A stretch of 64,000 nt of DNA from JACPNO01 sp963825405 (GCA_963825405.1 CAWGTB010000001.1:434001-498000), one strand, 5' to 3'. Shown: positions 1 to 12,200, counted from the stretch's first letter. The notes: generated by a model from the sequence alone, not told the origin. Numbers and translations: made by a program.

Positions 1-717
1 CGATTAAAGAAGACGGCAAGCTGGGCGAGGCTTCGGCATTCGTGCAGCACACGGGATCGAGCGTGGACAAAGCACGCCAGGACGGGCCGCACGCGCATTC
101 GATTTACCCTTCGGCCGATAATCGTTTCGCAATCGTCGGTGACTCTGGGCCTGGACGAAGTGGTGGTGTACAAGCTGGACGCGGCGAAGGCGGCGCTCAC
201 TGCCAACGATCCTCCGTTCGCCAAAGTTGCTCCCGGCTCGGGGCCGCGGCACTTCGCGTTTCATCCCAGCGACAAGTTTGGGTATACCAACAACGAGATG
301 TTGTCCACGGTGACGGCTTTCACTTATGACGCGGCTCGCGGGGCGCTGAATAGCATACAGACGCTTTCTACGCTGCCCCAGGATTTTAAGGGCACAAATT
401 CTACGGCGGAGATCGAAGCGCATCCGAACGGCAGATTTCTGTACGTTTCGAATCGCGGCCACAACAGCATCGCGGTGTACGCGATCAACGCCAAGGACGG
501 CAAGTTGACCGCGGTCGAGCAGGCGCTGACGCAAGGCAAGACGCCGCGCGGTTTCGTGATCGATCCGTCGGGTGGATATTTGCTCGCTGGCAATCAGGAT
601 ACCGACAACATCACGATTTTCCGCATCGATTCGCACAGCGGACGGCTAACGGTCCACAAGATCGTGGAAACGCCGAAGCCGGTATCGCTGGCGTTTGTGC
701 CGGTGGCGTCCAAGTGA
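1..717 (+). CDS. Lactonase-family seven-bladed beta-propeller protein (5' partial, frameshifted)
   Basis: The gene enters from the left edge. The translation shows propeller blades of the 6-phosphogluconolactonase (Pgl/YbhE-like) family, with motifs such as GPRHFAFHP, FLYVSNRGHNSIAVY and PRGFVIDPSGGYLLAGNQ. Family members hydrolyse lactones or act as periplasmic surface proteins; the substrate here is unknown. The reading frame changes near base 144. Removing one T there joins the upstream part (IYPSADNRFAIVGD) to the downstream part (LGLDEVVVYKLD), so an inserted base is likely. The N-terminus is missing. The TGA stop overlaps the GTG start of the next gene (GTGA), which implies translational coupling with the mannosidase. 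Confidence 0.8.
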   Translation, partial: RLKKTASWARLRHSCSTRDRAWTKHARTGRTRIRFTLRPIIVSQSSVTLGLDEVVVYKLDAAKAALTANDPPFAKVAPGSGPRHFAFHPSDKFGYTNNEMLSTVTAFTYDAARGALNSIQTLSTLPQDFKGTNSTAEIEAHPNGRFLYVSNRGHNSIAVYAINAKDGKLTAVEQALTQGKTPRGFVIDPSGGYLLAGNQDTDNITIFRIDSHSGRLTVHKIVETPKPVSLAFVPVASK

Positions 718-3296
718 ACTGGCGCGCGGGCGTAGTTGCTGTTTTTGTGGCGGCTATTGCTTGCCCGGTTCACGCGCAGGATGCCGGGTCCGCGAAGCCG
801 CTGGTGCTGGTGGTCCCGCACACGCATTGGGAAGGCGCGGTTTTCAAGACGCGCGAAGAGTATCTGGAAATCGGGCTGCCGCACATTCTGAAAGCGCTGA
901 CGCTGCTGAAGGCGTATCCGAATTACCGGTTCGTGCTGGACCAGATGTGTTACGTGAAACCGTTTCTGGACCGCTACCCGGCGGAGGTTCCGGCGTTTCG
1001 CAAATTTCTGAGCGAGGGTCGGCTGCAGATTGCCGGCGGCACGGACTCGATGCATGACAACAACATGCCGTCGGGCGAATCCATCGTGCGGCAGTATCTG
1101 CTGAGCAAGCGTTTCTTTCGCGAGCGGCTGGGCTACGACGTGACGACGGGCTGGGGCCTCGACACGTTCGGACACAACGGCCAGATGCCGCAGATTCTGA
1201 AATTGGCGGGCATGAAATCCTACTGGTTCCAGCGCGGGCCTTCGGTCGACGCGCCGGCGGAGTTTATGTGGCAGGGGATCGACGGCACGCAGGTTCCAGC
1301 ATTCTGGCTCGCCATTTCGTACGGGCCGATCAACAATGTCTCGAGCGACCCGGTGGAATTCGATCGCATGGTGCGTTTGCGATTCGATCAGTTGACGCCG
1401 TTCGCCAAGGGACGCGAGCGCGTGTTGATGGCGGGCGCCGATGTGTGGGAGCCGGAGGAAGCGCTGCCGCGCATGGTGGAGCAATACAGCCACGCCGCGG
1501 CGTCGCCGGTTACTTTGCGGCTGGCGGTTCCGTCGGAATATGAGGCGCTGGTGGCGCGGCGCACCGATCGGCCGGTAATCAAAGGCGAGCTGAATCCGGT
1601 GTTCCAGGGAATTTACAGCACGCGCATCGAAGTGAAGCAGACCATGCGCGATCTGGAACGCATTCTGACCAGCGCCGAAAAAGCTACGGTGCTGGCGGGG
1701 GAAACAAGTCACGGCGAAATCGAGCGGGCGTGGGAGCCGGTGCTTTTCAATCAGGCGCACGATCTGGCGTCGGGCGTGATGGTGGACAAAGTTTACGACG
1801 ACTCGATGGCGAGCTACGGTTTTTCGCGGCGGCTGGGCGAGGAGATTTTGCACACGCGGCTGGATGCAGTCGCGGCGAAGATCAACACGCAGGGCGCGGG
1901 CGTTCCGGTGGCCGTGTTCAACTTGCTTGGCTGGCCGCGAACCGATGTGGCTGAAGCGGACGTGGGATTTTCTGAGACCGGGATTCGCGAGTTGGCGATG
2001 ACGGGTCCGGATGGGCAAGCGGTGCCGATGCAGATTGTGACCTCGGAGCGCAATGGCGATGGCGGCATCCGGCAGGCGCACGTTATTTTTGTGGCGCGCG
2101 ATGTTCCTGCGATGGGCTATGCGGTGTATCGCGTGGCGCCGGGCGCGGGTGCCGGCGCGGCGATGCCGGGCGCGCACGATTCCGCCAGCAGGTATGAAGA
2201 TCGCGGCACCATCGAGAACGAATATTACCGGGCTTCGTTTAATCTTTGGACCGGTGAGATGACCAGCCTTATCGTGAAGGACGGTGATTGGGAATCGCTC
2301 TCGGCGCCGGCGAACGTGGTGGCGCGCGAGCCCGATGGCGGCGATTTCTGGGAACTCTATGGCACGTTGAACGGCGGGCGTCTCACGGCTATGACCAAGG
2401 AAATTCCGGCTCCCCAGAAAGGCCGCGCCGAGTTCACGAATCAAAACGTGGGCGGCAGCGGTCGTACGACGAATGGCCCGGTGTTTGCCGAATTTCGCAT
2501 TTCGCATCCGTTTGGCGCGAATCAATTTGCCACGACGGTGCGGCTGTATCGCGGCGTGCACCGGGTCGATATTCGCAGCGAGATTGTGAACAACGACCAA
2601 TTCGTGCGCTACCGCGTGTTGTTTCCGACGTCGATCGCCAACGGCACGAGCACGCATGAGATTGCTTTCGGCGCGATCGAGCGGCCCGCCAAGCGCGAAT
2701 TTCCCGCGCAGAATTGGGTGGACTACGGCGATGGCGCGCGCGGCGTGTCTCTGCTGAATCGCGGATTGCCGGGCAACAACGTGGCCGATGGCACGCTTAT
2801 GCTTTCGCTGATGCGATCGACGCGGCTGATTTCGTACGGCTACGTGGGCGGATTCGAGCCGGGCGTCGGATCGGACACGGCGCTCGAGCTGGGCAAGCGG
2901 CTGAATTTCGATTATGCGCTGATGCCGCACGCGGGCGATTGGCAGCGGGCGGGCACGGCGCGGGCAGGTCTGGAATTCAACAATCCGCTCATCACGCAGG
3001 CCGTTGCGCCGCATGCGGGGACGCTGCCTGCGCGCTGGGGGCTGCTCGAAGTGTCGGATGGCAGCGCGGTGGTTACGGCGCTGAAGCCTGGGCCGGATGG
3101 CGCGAACATTCTGCGGGTGTATGAATCTTCCGGAAGGCCGGCTGTGGGCGTGCGCGTTAAGCTGCACGCGGGTTTGAGCGCAGTTCACGAAGCCAACCTC
3201 ATCGAAGACGCTGCGGGCGCAGTCGAAGTTCGCGACGGCTCGTTTCAATTCGACCTGCATCCTTACGAGATCAAGACTTTCAAACTGAATCCATGA
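714..3296 (+). CDS. Glycoside hydrolase family 38 alpha-mannosidase, secreted
   Basis: 860 aa, GTG start overlapping the upstream stop. The N-terminus is a signal peptide ending near CPVHAQ, so the enzyme is exported. A GH38 N-terminal catalytic domain follows: the zinc-site motif HTHWE (H36, H38) and the nucleophile motif WGLDTFGHNG (Asp about residue 150). Then come the mid-region and a long beta-rich C-terminal domain. GH38 enzymes are retaining, metal-dependent alpha-mannosidases of glycan breakdown. Coupling to a propeller lactonase-like gene and a GNAT suggests a small carbohydrate-scavenging operon. No frameshift is visible. The exact linkage specificity cannot be read from the sequence. 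Confidence 0.88.
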   Translation: MNWRAGVVAVFVAAIACPVHAQDAGSAKPLVLVVPHTHWEGAVFKTREEYLEIGLPHILKALTLLKAYPNYRFVLDQMCYVKPFLDRYPAEVPAFRKFLSEGRLQIAGGTDSMHDNNMPSGESIVRQYLLSKRFFRERLGYDVTTGWGLDTFGHNGQMPQILKLAGMKSYWFQRGPSVDAPAEFMWQGIDGTQVPAFWLAISYGPINNVSSDPVEFDRMVRLRFDQLTPFAKGRERVLMAGADVWEPEEALPRMVEQYSHAAASPVTLRLAVPSEYEALVARRTDRPVIKGELNPVFQGIYSTRIEVKQTMRDLERILTSAEKATVLAGETSHGEIERAWEPVLFNQAHDLASGVMVDKVYDDSMASYGFSRRLGEEILHTRLDAVAAKINTQGAGVPVAVFNLLGWPRTDVAEADVGFSETGIRELAMTGPDGQAVPMQIVTSERNGDGGIRQAHVIFVARDVPAMGYAVYRVAPGAGAGAAMPGAHDSASRYEDRGTIENEYYRASFNLWTGEMTSLIVKDGDWESLSAPANVVAREPDGGDFWELYGTLNGGRLTAMTKEIPAPQKGRAEFTNQNVGGSGRTTNGPVFAEFRISHPFGANQFATTVRLYRGVHRVDIRSEIVNNDQFVRYRVLFPTSIANGTSTHEIAFGAIERPAKREFPAQNWVDYGDGARGVSLLNRGLPGNNVADGTLMLSLMRSTRLISYGYVGGFEPGVGSDTALELGKRLNFDYALMPHAGDWQRAGTARAGLEFNNPLITQAVAPHAGTLPARWGLLEVSDGSAVVTALKPGPDGANILRVYESSGRPAVGVRVKLHAGLSAVHEANLIEDAAGAVEVRDGSFQFDLHPYEIKTFKLNP

Positions 3297-3700
3297 TCGA
3301 ATACCGCGTAGGAAAAGATTTGGATTTGGATGCGTTCATCGAGTTGTATCGCGCTTCCACGCTGGGCGAGCGGCGGCCTGTGGAAGATCGTGCGCGCATG
3401 GCGGCGATGCTGGCCAACGCCAATCTGGTAATCACTGCGTGGGATGGCGCGCTGCTTGTGGGAATTTCGCGCTCGCTCACCGATTTTGCTTACGCCACTT
3501 ATCTTTCCGATTTGGCCGTGCGCTTATCGCATCAGCGGCTGGGAATCGGCAAAGAACTGATGCGCATTACGCAGCGCGAAGGCGGGCAGGCGCGGGTTAT
3601 TCTGCTGGCTGCGCCGAAAGCGGCGGAGTATTATCCGCACACCGGGTTCACGCAACATCCTTCGGCGTGGACGCTGGGCCCGGATCAGACGGTGCGGTGA
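3293..3700 (+). CDS. GNAT family N-acetyltransferase
   Basis: 135 aa. ATG start in an ATGA overlap with the mannosidase stop, so it is the third gene of the operon. The fold is recognisable as GNAT: the acetyl-CoA pyrophosphate loop is RLSHQRLGIGKELM (the R/Q-x-x-G-x-G/A form), followed by the later strand RVILLAAPKAAEYYPHTGF. The acceptor substrate is unknown. Its 3' end overlaps the convergent formate dehydrogenase iron-sulfur gene by about 53 bases. Confidence 0.8.
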   Translation: MIEYRVGKDLDLDAFIELYRASTLGERRPVEDRARMAAMLANANLVITAWDGALLVGISRSLTDFAYATYLSDLAVRLSHQRLGIGKELMRITQREGGQARVILLAAPKAAEYYPHTGFTQHPSAWTLGPDQTVR

Positions 3701-4588
3701 TCTGCACGAATTGCCAGCCGAAGCGGCCTTTGATGCAGAGATGGCCGTCGGTGACTTGCTGATCGAGCGGCGACATTACGCGCACGATCTGATTGTCCTG
3801 CTCGTGCACGGTGAGCGTGCAGCCGACGCCGCAATAGGGACAAATGGTGTCGGTTTGCGTTTGCCTGGATTCATCCCAAGTGCCTGCCTGGCGCATGTCG
3901 AACTCGCTTTTGAACATCAGCGCGCCGGTGGGGCACACGCCGATGCAATTGCCGCAGTAGACGCAGGCGGACTCGGGAAGCGGGCGCTTCGAATTCGGTC
4001 GAGATACCGGCGGTGAAGCCGCGTCCGGCGACCGCAATGGCGAAAGTATTCTGCGCATCCTCGCCGCAGGCTTCCACGCATTTGTAGCAGAGAATGCATT
4101 TGCCGTAGTCGCGAACGTAGAGCTCGTTGTCGATCTTGACGGGCTGGGCGACGGTGGCCGCGGCGGGGCCGAAGCGCTCGGGATGGGCGTCGTAGCGGTC
4201 GATGTAACCGCGCAGGGACGGCGCTGTCGAGACGTCGACCGACGACGCGAGAAATTCCAGCACCAGCCGGCGGCTGAGGCGCACCCGCTCGGAATCGGTC
4301 TTGATCGACATACCCGGCTCGACCTTGCGCGAGCACGCCGGGACCAGCGTGCGTGAGCCTTCCAGCTCCACAACGCAGACGCGGCAGACATTTACCGGCG
4401 TCAGATTTTCCAGATAGCAGAGCGTGGGCGTATCGATGGCAATGCTGCGCGCGGCTTCGAGCAGCGTGGTTCCTTCGGGCACGGAAATTTTACGGCCATC
4501 GATAGTGATCTCGATTTGGCGCTTCGCGGCCTTCGGCGGGGCGAGCGGCACGGGTCCGCGGGGAATCGGAATCAGCGGATTGGGTGCA

Positions 4589-4596
<8 letters not shown>
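3648..4596 (-). CDS. Formate dehydrogenase iron-sulfur subunit: detached N-terminal module of the alpha subunit (frameshifted)
   Basis: About 316 aa. Domains in order: 2Fe-2S ferredoxin-like (Cys in TPTLCYLENLTPVNVCRVCVV and VPACS), NuoG-type Cys-rich segment, two 4Fe-4S motifs (CILCYKCVEACG and CVYCGNCIGVCPTGA), then the 4Fe-4S motif that normally opens a molybdopterin oxidoreductase (CPYCGVGCTL, ending CIKGRFGWQFVQ). In FdsA/FdhF-type enzymes all of this is the N-terminus of the catalytic chain; here it stops right after CIKGRFGW. The start overlaps the end of the HoxF-like gene. One extra C near 3990 shifts the frame (total length 3n+1). It should carry electrons between the Mo/W site and the flavin subunit. 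Confidence 0.8.
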
Positions 4597-6425
<1,829 letters not shown>

Positions 6426-8336
6426 TTAGTTCTCCTGGTGCTTTCTCGATGCGGATGGCGGTGGCTTTGAATTCCGACGTTCCCGACTTGGGATCCACGG
6501 CGTCGATGGTCAGATCGTTGGTGGCTACCTGGTCGGGGAAATGCACGGTCATGAACGCCAGGCCCGGGCCGCAGACCTGGATCGAAGCGCACCGGCGCCA
6601 CGACCGAGCCGCGGCGCGAGCGATGCGAACGCTCTCGCCTTCCGCGAACGCCGTAGCGCGCGCCATCTTCCGGCGACAGATCGAGCGTCTCGCCGCGGCG
6701 CAAGGGTGAGTGTAAAGCGGCCGGTCTGCACGCCGGTGTTGTAGGAATCCAGGCGGCGGCCGGTGGTGAGGCGCAATCGGGAAGTCGCTCATCGAGCGTG
6801 TCGACGGGCGGCTCGAACTCCACCACGCTGAAGGGCGCGCGCGGGCCGATCAGCGGCGTCTGCCCACAGACGGCTATGCAGGTACAGCTCGCCGGGATGC
6901 GATTCGTCGTAGCACGGCCACTGGATGCCGTCCATCTCTTCCAGGCGCTGGTAGCTCATGCCGGCGTGCATCGGGCTGAGGCGCGCACTTCTTCCCAGAT
7001 TCATTCGGACATCGGCGTGTCCCCAATCGTGGCCCATGCGGCGGGCGAGGTCGTAAAGAATTTCAATATCGTCGCGCACGCCGGGCGGCGGGGCGACGGC
7101 GCGGCGCACGCGCTGCACGCGGCGTTCGCTGTTGGTGACGGTGCCTTCGGATTCGCACCATCCCGCGGCGGCGGGCAGGACGACGTCGGCCATCTCGGCG
7201 GTCTTGGTGAGAAACAGATCCTGTACCACCAGAAATTCCAGGCCGTCCAGCAGCTTCAAAGCTGCGGTGGCGGTCGGCTTCGGAATCGGCGGGATTTTCG
7301 CCCAATCACGTAGAGCGCCGTCAGCTCGCCGCGCTCCATGGCGTCGAACATGTCGCTCAGATGCATGCCGCGCTTGGGCGGAATTTTGACGCCCCAGGCG
7401 TGTTCGAAATTCGCGCGCAGCTCGTCGTTCTCCACGTGCTGGAAGCCGGGCAGGCGGTCGGGAATGGCGCCCATGTCGCCGCCGCCCTGCACGTTGTTCT
7501 GGCCGCGCAGCGGGTTGAGCCCGCTGCCGTAGCGGCCGACGTGGCCGGTGAGCAGCGCCAGATTGAGCAGCGCCAGCACGTTGTCGACGGCGTTGTGGTG
7601 CTCGGTGATGCCGAGCGTCCAGCAGATTTGCGCGCGGTCGGCGCGGGCGTAGGCGTGCGCCAGTTTCGCGGATGACGGCGGCCGGCACGCCGGTCTCGCG
7701 CTCGGCGCGCTCCAGCGTGTACTTCTCGACGCAGGCGCGATAGGCTTCGAATCCGCTGGTGGCATGTTCGATGAACTGGCGATTGGCCAGGCCGGAGACG
7801 ATGATCTCGCGCGCCATGGCGTTGGCGAGTGCGATGTCGGAGCCGACGTCCAGGCCCAGCCACATGTCCGCCCACTGCGCGGAGCTGGTTCGCCGCGGGT
7901 CGACGACATACAGCTTCGCACCGTTGTGCACGCCCTTCAGCACGTGATGGAAGAAGATGGGGTGCGTGTCGCGCGCGTTCGAGCCCCAGAGAATGATCAG
8001 ATCGGTCTCCTCGATCTCACGATACGAACTCGTGCCGCCGCCCAATCCGAATACCGTCGCCAGACCGACGACGCTGGGGGCGTGTCAAGTACGGTTGCAG
8101 CTATCGATGTTGTTGCTGCCGATCACCGAGCGCACGAATTTCTGCGCGACGTAATTCAGTTCGTTGGTGGTCTTCGAGCAACTGAACATGCCAAACGCCT
8201 GTGGCCCGTGCTGCGCGACTTGCGTTTGCAGGCCGCGGGCGGCCCGATCCATGGCTTCGTCCCAGGTGGCGGGGCGCAGCACGTCGTTCTCCCGGATCAT
8301 GGGCTGGGTGAGGCGCGGGCCGGTTGTTTTCGCCAT
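6426..8336 (-). CDS. Formate dehydrogenase catalytic subunit, selenocysteine-containing, lacking the N-terminal 4Fe-4S domain (frameshifted)
   Basis: About 636 aa. ATG at 8336 with AAGGAG eight bases upstream; the chain begins MAKTTGPRLTQPMIREN, a point that is internal in ordinary FdhA chains. An in-frame TGA at 8087-8085 (residue 84) sits where FDHs carry the Mo/W-ligating Cys or Sec: DSCNRT-U-HAPSVVGLA, with the conserved His next to it. A SECIS hairpin follows. Downstream motifs are DLIILWGSNARDTHP, VDPRRT, GRYGSGLNPLRGQNNVQGG and DVVLPAAAGWCESEGT, ending in an MGD-binding C-terminal domain (SYNTGVQTG). At least six single-base shifts lie between 7675 and 6430. The enzyme oxidises formate or reduces CO2; working with the flavin subunit downstream, it should be a cytoplasmic NAD-linked FDH. 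Confidence 0.85.
8055..8087 (-). promoter_or_regulatory. UGA selenocysteine codon with bacterial SECIS hairpin
   Basis: Reading the minus strand, TGA (8087-8085) is followed after 11 bases by CGTCGTC (8073-8067), loop GGTCT (8066-8062) and GGCGACG (8061-8055). The arms form seven pairs, one of them G-U. The GGTCT loop is the same as I recall for the E. coli fdhF SECIS, and the distance from UGA to loop (18 bases) lies in the known working range for SelB. The frame is continuous across the TGA. Both stem arms and loop lie inside codons, as is normal for bacterial SECIS elements. Confidence 0.88.
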
Positions 8337-8379
8337 GAATGAAACTCCTTGCGCAGTAACCACGCGCGAACCAACCATT

Positions 8380-8781
8380 TTACATGGCGGGCTTGGAAGG
8401 CAAGGCGCACAGGTCGGGCGCGACCCATTCACGGCGGGCGGCCGCGCAGGCCAAACGCTCGGGGGAATAGTAGGCGGTGAGGGCGCGTGGATCGGCGAGA
8501 TCGTCGTTGGCGGCCATGAATTCATCGAAATTGCCGCCGGACACGGCGTGTTGCACCAAGTCCATCCAGGCGCGGGTGACGGTTTCGTGATACTTTTCCG
8601 TGGCTCCGTGATGGGCTGCGTAGCGCCGGATACTGGCGGCCATGCGCTCGCTTCCTGCCTCATATCCAAAGCGGCGAACATAGATCCAGGCGAGGCGGAG
8701 ATGATCGCGGTGATGAAAGGCCGTATTGGGCAGGGTGCAGTTCTCCACCGCGTCCAGAAAATCATCATCAGCCGTGTACAT
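8380..8781 (-). CDS. Conserved small protein of unknown function, first gene of the FDH operon
   Basis: 133 aa, cytoplasmic, no signal peptide. It is rich in His and Trp/Tyr around HHRDHLRLAWIYVRRFGYEAG and YHETVTRAWMDLV. I recognise no characterised family. The paired HxxxH and YHET motifs could be a metal or cofactor site, but that is a guess. It is transcribed toward the catalytic FDH gene, 43 bases upstream, from the divergent promoter shared with marR, so it is probably co-regulated with formate metabolism. Confidence 0.65.
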   Translation of the reverse strand: MYTADDDFLDAVENCTLPNTAFHHRDHLRLAWIYVRRFGYEAGSERMAASIRRYAAHHGATEKYHETVTRAWMDLVQHAVSGGNFDEFMAANDDLADPRALTAYYSPERLACAAARREWVAPDLCALPSKPAM

Positions 8782-8786
8782 ATTAT

Positions 8787-8807
8787 TACGATATCGTACT
8801 ATACGAT
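8787..8807. promoter_or_regulatory. MarR-type operator between marR and the FDH operon
   Basis: Three copies of the 6-base half-site TACGAT occur in 21 bases: TACGAT at 8787-8792, its complement ATCGTA at 8793-8798 (together the perfect palindrome TACGATATCGTA), and TACGAT at 8802-8807, forming a second inverted pair with a three-base gap. The cluster fills the 27-base gap between two divergent starts and ends two bases before the marR ATG. Autoregulation together with control of the FDH operon is the natural inference. Confidence 0.7.
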
Positions 8808-8808
8808 T

Positions 8809-9225
8809 ATGGCGCTACGGCTGATTCCTCCGATTCATCGCGCGACCCACCGCATCGGCCTGTACATCGGGCGCGCGCCTGGGCTCTCTGTCACCCAGGC
8901 TGAAGCGCACATTTTGGCGCATCTGGCGAGCGAGGGGGAATCGACCATCGCGCAGTTACACATAGCTCTGGCGCACCGGCGCTCGACTCTGACCAGCATT
9001 CTCGACCGGCTGGCGGAGCGCGGGTTCGTCGTCCGGGAGAGCGACACAAAAGACCGGCGCACGTTTCGCATCAGCATGACGCCGACGGGCGCGCGAGCCG
9101 CGGCCAAGGTTTCCGCATGGCTGGAACGGCTCGAGCGGGCGGTGCTATCTCGGTTCACCCCGGCCGAACTTCGCGGGTTTTCCAAGGTCGTCACCGCCCT
9201 GCAGGAGCACGCCGAGGGCCGCTAG
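8809..9225 (+). CDS. MarR family winged-helix transcriptional regulator
   Basis: 138 aa from the ATG at 8809. Upstream in-frame starts exist, but they would run through the operator and the divergent gene. The winged-helix core is clear: SVTQAEAHILAHLASEG, IAQLHIALAHRRSTLTSILDRLAERGFVVRE, and the wing DTKDRRTFRISMTPTG. C-terminal helices form the dimer interface. It is divergent from the formate dehydrogenase operon with an overlapping palindromic operator, so it most likely controls that operon. The ligand is unknown. Confidence 0.85.
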   Translation: MALRLIPPIHRATHRIGLYIGRAPGLSVTQAEAHILAHLASEGESTIAQLHIALAHRRSTLTSILDRLAERGFVVRESDTKDRRTFRISMTPTGARAAAKVSAWLERLERAVLSRFTPAELRGFSKVVTALQEHAEGR

Positions 9226-9246
9226 GGCAGAGCCGACGATGATAGG

Positions 9247-12200
9247 ATGGCAATCAGCACCATGGGAGTGACGATTTTGAAGCTGCGAGTTCTTGTTGTT
9301 GCCATTCTGGCGGCCGGATTTGCCAGTGCTGCGCCGGTGAGTTTCAACCGCGACATCCGCCCGATCATGTCGGACACGTGTTTCCGCTGTCACGGGCCGG
9401 ACAAAGGCGCGCGCATGGCCGGGCTGCGGCTGGACATTCGCGAAGAAGCGCTCAAGCCGAAAAAAGCGGGCACGCCGATTGTTCCCGGCGATCCGGACCA
9501 TAGCGTGATCATCCAACGCATTTTTGAAACCTCGCCCGCGCGGATCATGCCGCCGGAGTATGCGCACAAGATTCTGACGGCGGCGCAAAAGGACACCGTC
9601 CGGCGCTGGGTCGCGGAGGGCGCGAAGTACGAAGGGCATTGGGCGTATCAGCCGGTGAAGCCGCCCGCAGTGCCGGAAGTGAGTGCCGGTGCGCCGGTGG
9701 TCAATCCGATCGATGCTTTTGTGCAGGCGCGTCTGGCGCGCGAAGGTTTGCAGCCATCGCCCGAAGCCGATCGCCGCACGCTGATCCGAAGAGTGACGCT
9801 CGATTTGACGGGCCTGCCGCCGTCGCCGCGCGAAGTGGAGGATTTCGTCAAAGACCGCTCGGCGAACGCGTACGAGAAAGTTGTGGACCGGCTGCTGGTG
9901 TCGCCGCAATATGCGGAAAAGCAGGCCATGCACTGGCTCGATGCCGTGCGCTATGCCGATACCTGCGGGTTTCACGGCGACAATCCGCTGCCGGCGTGGC
10001 CTTATCGCGATTACGTGCTGCGGGCGTTTCGCGACAACAAGCCTTTTGACGAATTCACGCGCGAACAATTGGCTGGCGATTTGTTGCCGAACGCAACTGT
10101 CGAGCAGAAAAGTTGCGTCAGCGTATAACCGTCTGAACCGGACGTCGGCAGAGGGCGGCCTGCAACCTAAAGAATACCTGGCGAAGTATGGCGCCGATCG
10201 CGTGCGCACGTTGAGCGCCGTCTGGCTCGGCAGCACGATGGGCTGTGCCGAATGCCACGACCACAAGTTCGATCCGTTTCTGTCCAAAGATTTCTACTCG
10301 ATGAAGGCATTCTTCGCTGACATCAAGGAAACGGGGCTGGTGCCGGATCAGGGTCCGGATGCCTGGGGCAGCCAGCTTGCGCTACCCACGCCGGAGCAGC
10401 GCCAGCGGCTTGAAGCGCTCACCCACAAAGTCTTCGACACGCGCTGCAAGCTGGATGACAAGGCCGAAAATCTGATGGCGCGGCGCCGCGATTGGGAGAA
10501 AGATATCCTCGCGCGCTACGAGGCGGGCGAGCTGAACTGGCATTTCCAGAGGCCGGTTTCGGCGGCTGCGACCAAAGCCAAGCTCACCGTCTACAACGAC
10601 GAACTCGTCGACGCCAACGAAAATGAGGGCGCGACTTTGGTGACCCGCCGCGTTCCCGGAAATGGATTGGTGATTGCCAGCGGTCCGAATCCGGATAACG
10701 ACACGTACACCGTCACGCTTCAAGCCCGGCGAGGGCGCCTGGACGGCGCTTGGGCCTCGAAGTCGATAGCGATGAAAGTTTGCCTGGCGCGTCCCTGGCG
10801 CGCGGCTCGGATCGTTTTGTGTTGAACGAACTGGAAGCGGAATTGTCACTGGATGGCGCGCAGCCAGCGCAAAAACTGACTTTCATTCTGGCGACTACCA
10901 ACGCCAACGCGGCGGCCGATCTGCCCGCCCTGGGCGCGATCGATGGCAATCCGAAAACCGGTTGGGGCGTTTCCAATTATGGCGGCGTGCGCGATCCGTT
11001 TCTTGCGTTGCGGTTCCCGGAAAAAGTGAAAACGCGGCCGAATTCCGTGATCACGGTGCGCTTGCATCAGGATTCTGAATACCGCCGTGCGACGATTGGG
11101 CGTTTTCGCATGGCACTCTCCGCGGGTGAATTTTCATGGCCGGAAGCGCAGAATCAGACGGCACGCAGAAAAGAGACGAAGGAGCCGGACACGCCGCTCA
11201 ATAGCGGGCTGCCGCTGCGCGTCTATCGCGCCATGCGCGTTCCTGAAGCCGATCGCGACAACGACCAGAACAATGCCGTGCGCGATCACTTCGAATGGTC
11301 GGCCGCGGAGTTGGTGCCGATGCGCATCGATCTCGCCAAGCTGGAAACGGAGCGCGGCCTGCTTGATACGGCGATCCCCAAAGTGGTGGTGACGGAGGCC
11401 GCCGAGCCGCGCGAGACGCGCATTCTGCCGCGCGCCAATTGGATGGATGAGACCAGCCCGATCGTTGAGCCGGCTGTTCCGGTTTTTCTGGGCAAGCTCG
11501 AAACCGGCGACCGCCGGGCCACGCGCCTCGACCTGGCCAACTGGCTGGTGTCGCCCGGGAATCCGCTTACGGCGCGCACGTTCGTGAATCGCACGTGGCG
11601 GGAATTTTTCGGCACGGGTTTGACCAAAGTTCTGGAGGATCTCGGCTCACAGGGCGAGTGGCCAACGCATCTCGATTTGCTCGACTGGCTGGCCGCGGAA
11701 TTCATGCAGCCCTCGGTCGCCGCCGAAGGCGCGCACGCCTGGGATGTCCGGCACCTCATTCGCACGATTGTGATGAGCCACACCTACCGGCAATCGTCGC
11801 AAAGCAATCCGCAACTCGACGAAAAGGATTTCGACAATCACCTGCTGGCCCGCCAAACGCGCGTACGCGTGGATGCGGAAGTGGTGCGCGATACGGCGCT
11901 CGAAATTTCCGGGCTGCTGGTGGAAAAGTTCGGCGGCCCCAGCGTGAAGCCGTACGAGCCGGATGGATATCTGGCGGCGCTGAATTTCCCCAAGCGGGAA
12001 TATGCCGCGAGCCACGCCGACGATCTCTACCGCCGCGGCGTCTACACCTATTGGCAGCGCACGTTCCTGCATCCCAGCCTGGCGACTTTTGACGCGCCGA
12101 CGCGCGAGGAATGCACGGTGAATCGGGTGAACTCCAACACACCGCTGCAAGCGCTGGTGCTGCTCAACGATCCGATTTACGTGGAGGCCGCGCGCGTATT

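Noticed and set aside
594..3260. Open antisense frame of 888 codons opposite the mannosidase
   Set aside because: Composition is Arg/His-rich noise of a GC-rich complement; the sense strand has full GH38 motifs.
8085..8087. TGA in the FDH gene read as a premature stop or frameshift
   Set aside because: Frame is unchanged on both sides, position equals the catalytic Sec/Cys and a SECIS hairpin follows.
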